Source: Parachlamydiaceae bacterium (GTDB taxonomy: Bacteria > Chlamydiota > Chlamydiia > Chlamydiales > Parachlamydiaceae). Taken from it: 8,274 nucleotides of DNA. The stretch lies in assembly GCA_013698165.1 (NCBI GenBank), contig JACCVN010000346.1:1-8274 (forward strand), written 5' to 3'. The notes beneath the pieces were generated by a model. It saw only the letters and a list, made by a program, of their open reading frames with translations. It searched no databases and had not been told where the DNA came from. Shown piece after piece: positions 6,361 through 8,274 of the stretch; the stretch's first letter is position 1; every line of letters starts with the position of its first letter. Made by a program: the position numbers and the translations under genes.

Positions 6361-6416
6361 TAGGTGGAAAACCTACAGGGCCGGCCTTATTGCAGCACTG
6401 GCTATTTGATAGCCAG
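6361..6416 (-). terminator. Hairpins past the stop of paralogue 2, possible 3' end signal
   Basis: CTGGCTAT (6398-6405) and ATAGCCAG (6409-6416) form a perfect 8-bp stem with a three-base loop, 18 bases beyond the stop of the gene ending at 6435. A weaker stem, TAGGT/ACCTA at 6361-6365/6371-6375, follows, with the palindrome GGCCGGCC (6379-6386) between them. There is no T-run after either stem on the minus strand, so this is more likely a 3'-protecting or factor-dependent end than an intrinsic terminator. Confidence 0.4.
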
Positions 6417-6434
6417 GCGTTGCGCTATCTTTGC

Positions 6435-7880
6435 CTAGTTTTTCGCAAACAGAGCGGCAGTGGACACATTGTGCAGAGGTTCTTTGCCTGAATACGCATT
6501 GTCGAAAGCGACTTTAAATGAATGCGTTTTCGGATTCATGACTACACTGTGAGTAGTTAAACTATTATTGACATAGGGGAGGGCCAAAGCATTTGCAAGT
6601 GGGGCTTTCTTTTTGAAATGATTTGAAATGGCCTTCAGTCTGGCCTTACTATGGTGCATATTAGAATGTGCTTCAGGCTTATAGCGGAAGTTTAGAGTCA
6701 CAAGCGGTTTATCTTTTTCCCATCGTCGAATAACATTTTGCCCTTTTTCCGATTGAAAAAAGTGGATTGAAGATGCCTTTTGCGGATCTACAGCTGTGAG
6801 GTGATAGGGTCCCAATGGTGAATGATCTTTAGCATATTTTTCTACTTCATCGACATTTTTAAAATTCTCAAGGCAAAAGCGATTATAAAAACATGCAGGC
6901 ATGCCCCTAACTTCGTCTGTCTCTCCGGAGCAAACATTCATAGCTACGCATAGCCCTTGTGCGTTTTGTCCTGTTGTAGCACCTATAAAACCTGGAACAT
7001 TCACTTCTATAGTATTATGCCGTTTGTCCTTGAAACGTCTATTGATAACTAAACTTTTAGATCCTGCAATACCTAAGGATATCCAATCCATATTGCGCGC
7101 AAATTCCAGGCCATCATCTCCGGGGCGGTCAACTATTGCTGTGCAAGCAACAGTTGGAGCTTGCTTAAGTGCAAAAGAGCTTTTAGCAGCAGTGCTTTGA
7201 GGTGTAAAATGGACTGAATCAGGCATGAGATGTAAGAGCATGATATCATCGAGAGTCATCTTTTTGGGGAATTTCCACCAATTTTCTTTGGACCATTGGT
7301 TGTATCCTGCCAGAAGACCTTCCATTTCGGTTAAATATTCACCAGGAATGTGGGAACGAATGCTTTTCAGGCATGTGGGATCAAGTTGATTTGCTCGAGG
7401 TCGACGTGCAAGCGTATACATTGCAAAATCATACCGTTTCACAAGAGTATTGATCGCATCTCCACAAAGATATCCATGGGCTTTTCCGGCAATGAATGGG
7501 TTATCACCTTCCAGAGATAGGACAGGAACATCTCCATCATAGTATAGTTTCCCACCTTCGCACTGACTTGGCTTATACGCATGGTTTTTCATATCATGGT
7601 GAGGGCTTATTTCAAGATCTAAAAATATATGAGCGACAGTCCCTATAATAGTAGTTGTAAGGGCTAGGAAAGATGCGGCGGTAATGATACAAATTTTTGC
7701 TGCGAGTCCCACTGGTAGCAAGACTGCAAAAGGGGTGGCGATCCCTAGGCCAACACCGAAAGTAATGAGAGCGACTTTTGCGACTTTTATTGTTAGAGGA
7801 TGGCTATGTATCCAAAGTGATACTTTGTCATAGGTTTTTAAAAATTCTGGTGGTGTTGCTTTTCTTGTTGGGGCAATCAT
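6435..7880 (-). CDS. Membrane-anchored C45/acid ceramidase-like Ntn-hydrolase, paralogue 2
   Basis: A 481-residue tandem paralogue of the downstream gene with the same architecture: short N terminus, hydrophobic helices at about 31-58 and 59-89, the shared C-E-G-G-K-L-Y-Y-D-G-D motif at 107-117, and an amidohydrolase domain to the end. The nucleophile is Cys246, with Arg262 and Asp265 at +16 and +19, Asn397, and Arg414. The residue before the nucleophile is Ala245, where paralogue 1 has Gly, so cleavage-site preference may differ. The stretch just before the nucleophile (about 225-244) is the most divergent part of the soluble domain, as expected for a cleaved linker. AAGGA sits six bases before the ATG. 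The final 50 residues, with T-T-H-S-V-V-M and K-V-A-F-D-N-A-Y, are nearly the same in both. The gap to paralogue 1 is 248 bases with its own promoter. A penicillin acyltransferase-type annotation would be a generic label; I favour lipid amide hydrolysis. Confidence 0.85.
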   Translation of the reverse strand: MIAPTRKATPPEFLKTYDKVSLWIHSHPLTIKVAKVALITFGVGLGIATPFAVLLPVGLAAKICIITAASFLALTTTIIGTVAHIFLDLEISPHHDMKNHAYKPSQCEGGKLYYDGDVPVLSLEGDNPFIAGKAHGYLCGDAINTLVKRYDFAMYTLARRPRANQLDPTCLKSIRSHIPGEYLTEMEGLLAGYNQWSKENWWKFPKKMTLDDIMLLHLMPDSVHFTPQSTAAKSSFALKQAPTVACTAIVDRPGDDGLEFARNMDWISLGIAGSKSLVINRRFKDKRHNTIEVNVPGFIGATTGQNAQGLCVAMNVCSGETDEVRGMPACFYNRFCLENFKNVDEVEKYAKDHSPLGPYHLTAVDPQKASSIHFFQSEKGQNVIRRWEKDKPLVTLNFRYKPEAHSNMHHSKARLKAISNHFKKKAPLANALALPYVNNSLTTHSVVMNPKTHSFKVAFDNAYSGKEPLHNVSTAALFAKN

Positions 7881-7912
7881 AAAGCATCCTTAGTTATTAA
7901 GTTAAAAAGGGC

Positions 7913-7941
7913 ATAATAACTGAATTTAATTAACAAATCAA
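7913..7941 (-). promoter_or_regulatory. Sigma-70-type promoter of paralogue 2
   Basis: On the minus strand TTGATT (7936-7941) and TATTAT (7913-7918) are spaced by 17 bases, matching 4/6 and 5/6 consensus positions. The transcript would start near 7906, about 26 bases before the ATG at 7880. It is back to back with the promoter of the methyltransferase gene. Confidence 0.55.
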
Positions 7942-7965
7942 TATAAATTAAACCTGTTTAAATGG

Positions 7966-7995
7966 TTGGAAGGTAAATACAGGACGTGTTATAGT
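7966..7995 (+). promoter_or_regulatory. Sigma-70-type promoter of the RNA methyltransferase gene
   Basis: TTGGAA (7966-7971) and TATAGT (7990-7995) are 18 bases apart, matching 4/6 and 5/6 consensus positions. The start would fall near 8002, immediately before the folded leader beginning at 8007, giving an untranslated leader of about 147 bases. Confidence 0.5.
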
Positions 7996-8006
7996 CTTCT
8001 TTTGTA

Positions 8007-8077
8007 AGCCTGCCGAAGGGGCTAACCCCTATTAAAGAAAATGTTATTATGTATTTAAAAAGCAATTTCAGCAGGCT
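8007..8077 (+). promoter_or_regulatory. Structured 5' leader upstream of the methyltransferase gene
   Basis: AGCCTGC (8007-8013) pairs with GCAGGCT (8071-8077), and GAA (8015-8017) with TTC (8067-8069) across one C/A mismatch. An internal hairpin AGGGG-CTAA-CCCCT (8017-8030) shares one A with the outer stem. The fold begins within a few bases of the predicted transcript start. I do not recognise a known riboswitch class, there is no T-run after the 3' arm, and the downstream 60 bases are very A/T-rich. Roles could be 5'-end protection or regulation. Confidence 0.45.
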
Positions 8078-8148
8078 CAGGAAATAAATATAATATATAA
8101 ATTATTTTAAAGCCAAATCCGAATTTGTTAACCTTTTTAGGAGTTTTC

Positions 8149-8274
8149 TTGAATATCCCAGAGATTGATCAACAGATCACTTTAACAATTGAAGATCTCG
8201 GAAGCCATGGCGAAGGTGTAGGCCGCTGCGAAGGATTTACAATTTTTGTCGAAGGAGCCTTGCCCGGAGAAACT
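8149..8274 (+). CDS. TrmA/RlmC/RlmD-type RNA (uracil-5-)-methyltransferase, N-terminal part only
   Basis: The first 42 codons of a gene that continues past the window. The translation carries a TRAM domain: L-T-I-E-D-L-G, then H-G-E-G-V-G-R (20-26) and F-V-E-G-A-L-P-G-E at 33-41. This is the signature start of the class I SAM-dependent enzymes that make 5-methyluridine in tRNA or rRNA. The TRAM domain binds RNA; the SAM-binding and catalytic Cys motifs lie outside the window, so tRNA and rRNA targets cannot be told apart. The start is TTG at 8149, chosen because AGGAG (8139-8143) lies five bases upstream and there is no in-frame ATG nearby. A TTG start suggests modest translation. MiaB-type enzymes also have TRAM, but at the C terminus. 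Confidence 0.82.
   Translation, partial: MNIPEIDQQITLTIEDLGSHGEGVGRCEGFTIFVEGALPGET

Noticed and set aside
4717..7880. Bile salt (choloylglycine) hydrolase for the two amidohydrolases
   Set aside because: Those enzymes expose Cys2 directly after the initiator Met in a protein of about 320 residues; here the nucleophile is internal near residue 250 behind a membrane hairpin, as in C45/acid ceramidase precursors.

Overview
The window looks like chromosome of an intracellular, host-associated bacterium, most likely an environmental chlamydia (Parachlamydiales-like). No single marker proves this. The grounds are moderately low GC, a BioY biotin importer beside a free-standing BPL_N protein, an MFS carrier of the type common in amoeba-associated bacteria, and two membrane-anchored amidohydrolases whose N-terminal hydrophobic hairpin resembles chlamydial inclusion-membrane proteins. 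A Legionellales-type host cannot be excluded from sequence alone.

Layout. 1-501 has no recognisable gene but carries inverted repeats, the best being a 12-bp dyad 38 bases past the stop of the next gene. 502-1425 (-) is a membrane-anchored M48 zinc metalloprotease. A shared divergent promoter region follows. 1614-2990 (+) is a two-gene biotin-related unit: bioY, then a BPL_N protein with a glutamine-amidotransferase-like Cys-His-Glu triad, separated by a hairpin. 2991-3368 is a long leader or intergenic region with a possible 39-codon Leu-rich small ORF, a 47-base pyrimidine tract, a weak attenuator-like hairpin and a perfect 8-bp dyad touching the ribosome binding site of the next gene. 3369-4583 (+) is an MFS transporter. 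4589-4709 is a long inverted-repeat element in the convergent gap; its left edge also forms a good intrinsic terminator for the opposite strand.

4717-6186 and 6435-7880 (both -) are tandem paralogues: two N-terminal membrane helices followed by an Ntn-hydrolase domain that keeps the Cys/Arg/Asp/Asn/Arg set of the C45/acid ceramidase-NAAA group. Each has its own good sigma-70-type promoter. A divergent promoter then drives a structured leader and, from a TTG start at 8149, the first 42 codons of a TrmA/RlmD-type RNA uracil-5-methyltransferase (TRAM domain) that runs off the window.

Functionally, the bioY/BPL_N pair points to biotin salvage from the host, and the MFS carrier to uptake of a host metabolite of unknown identity. 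The two amidohydrolases are the most interesting content: they could act on N-acyl amide lipids such as ceramides at a bacterial or inclusion membrane. That role is inference from catalytic-residue spacing and topology.
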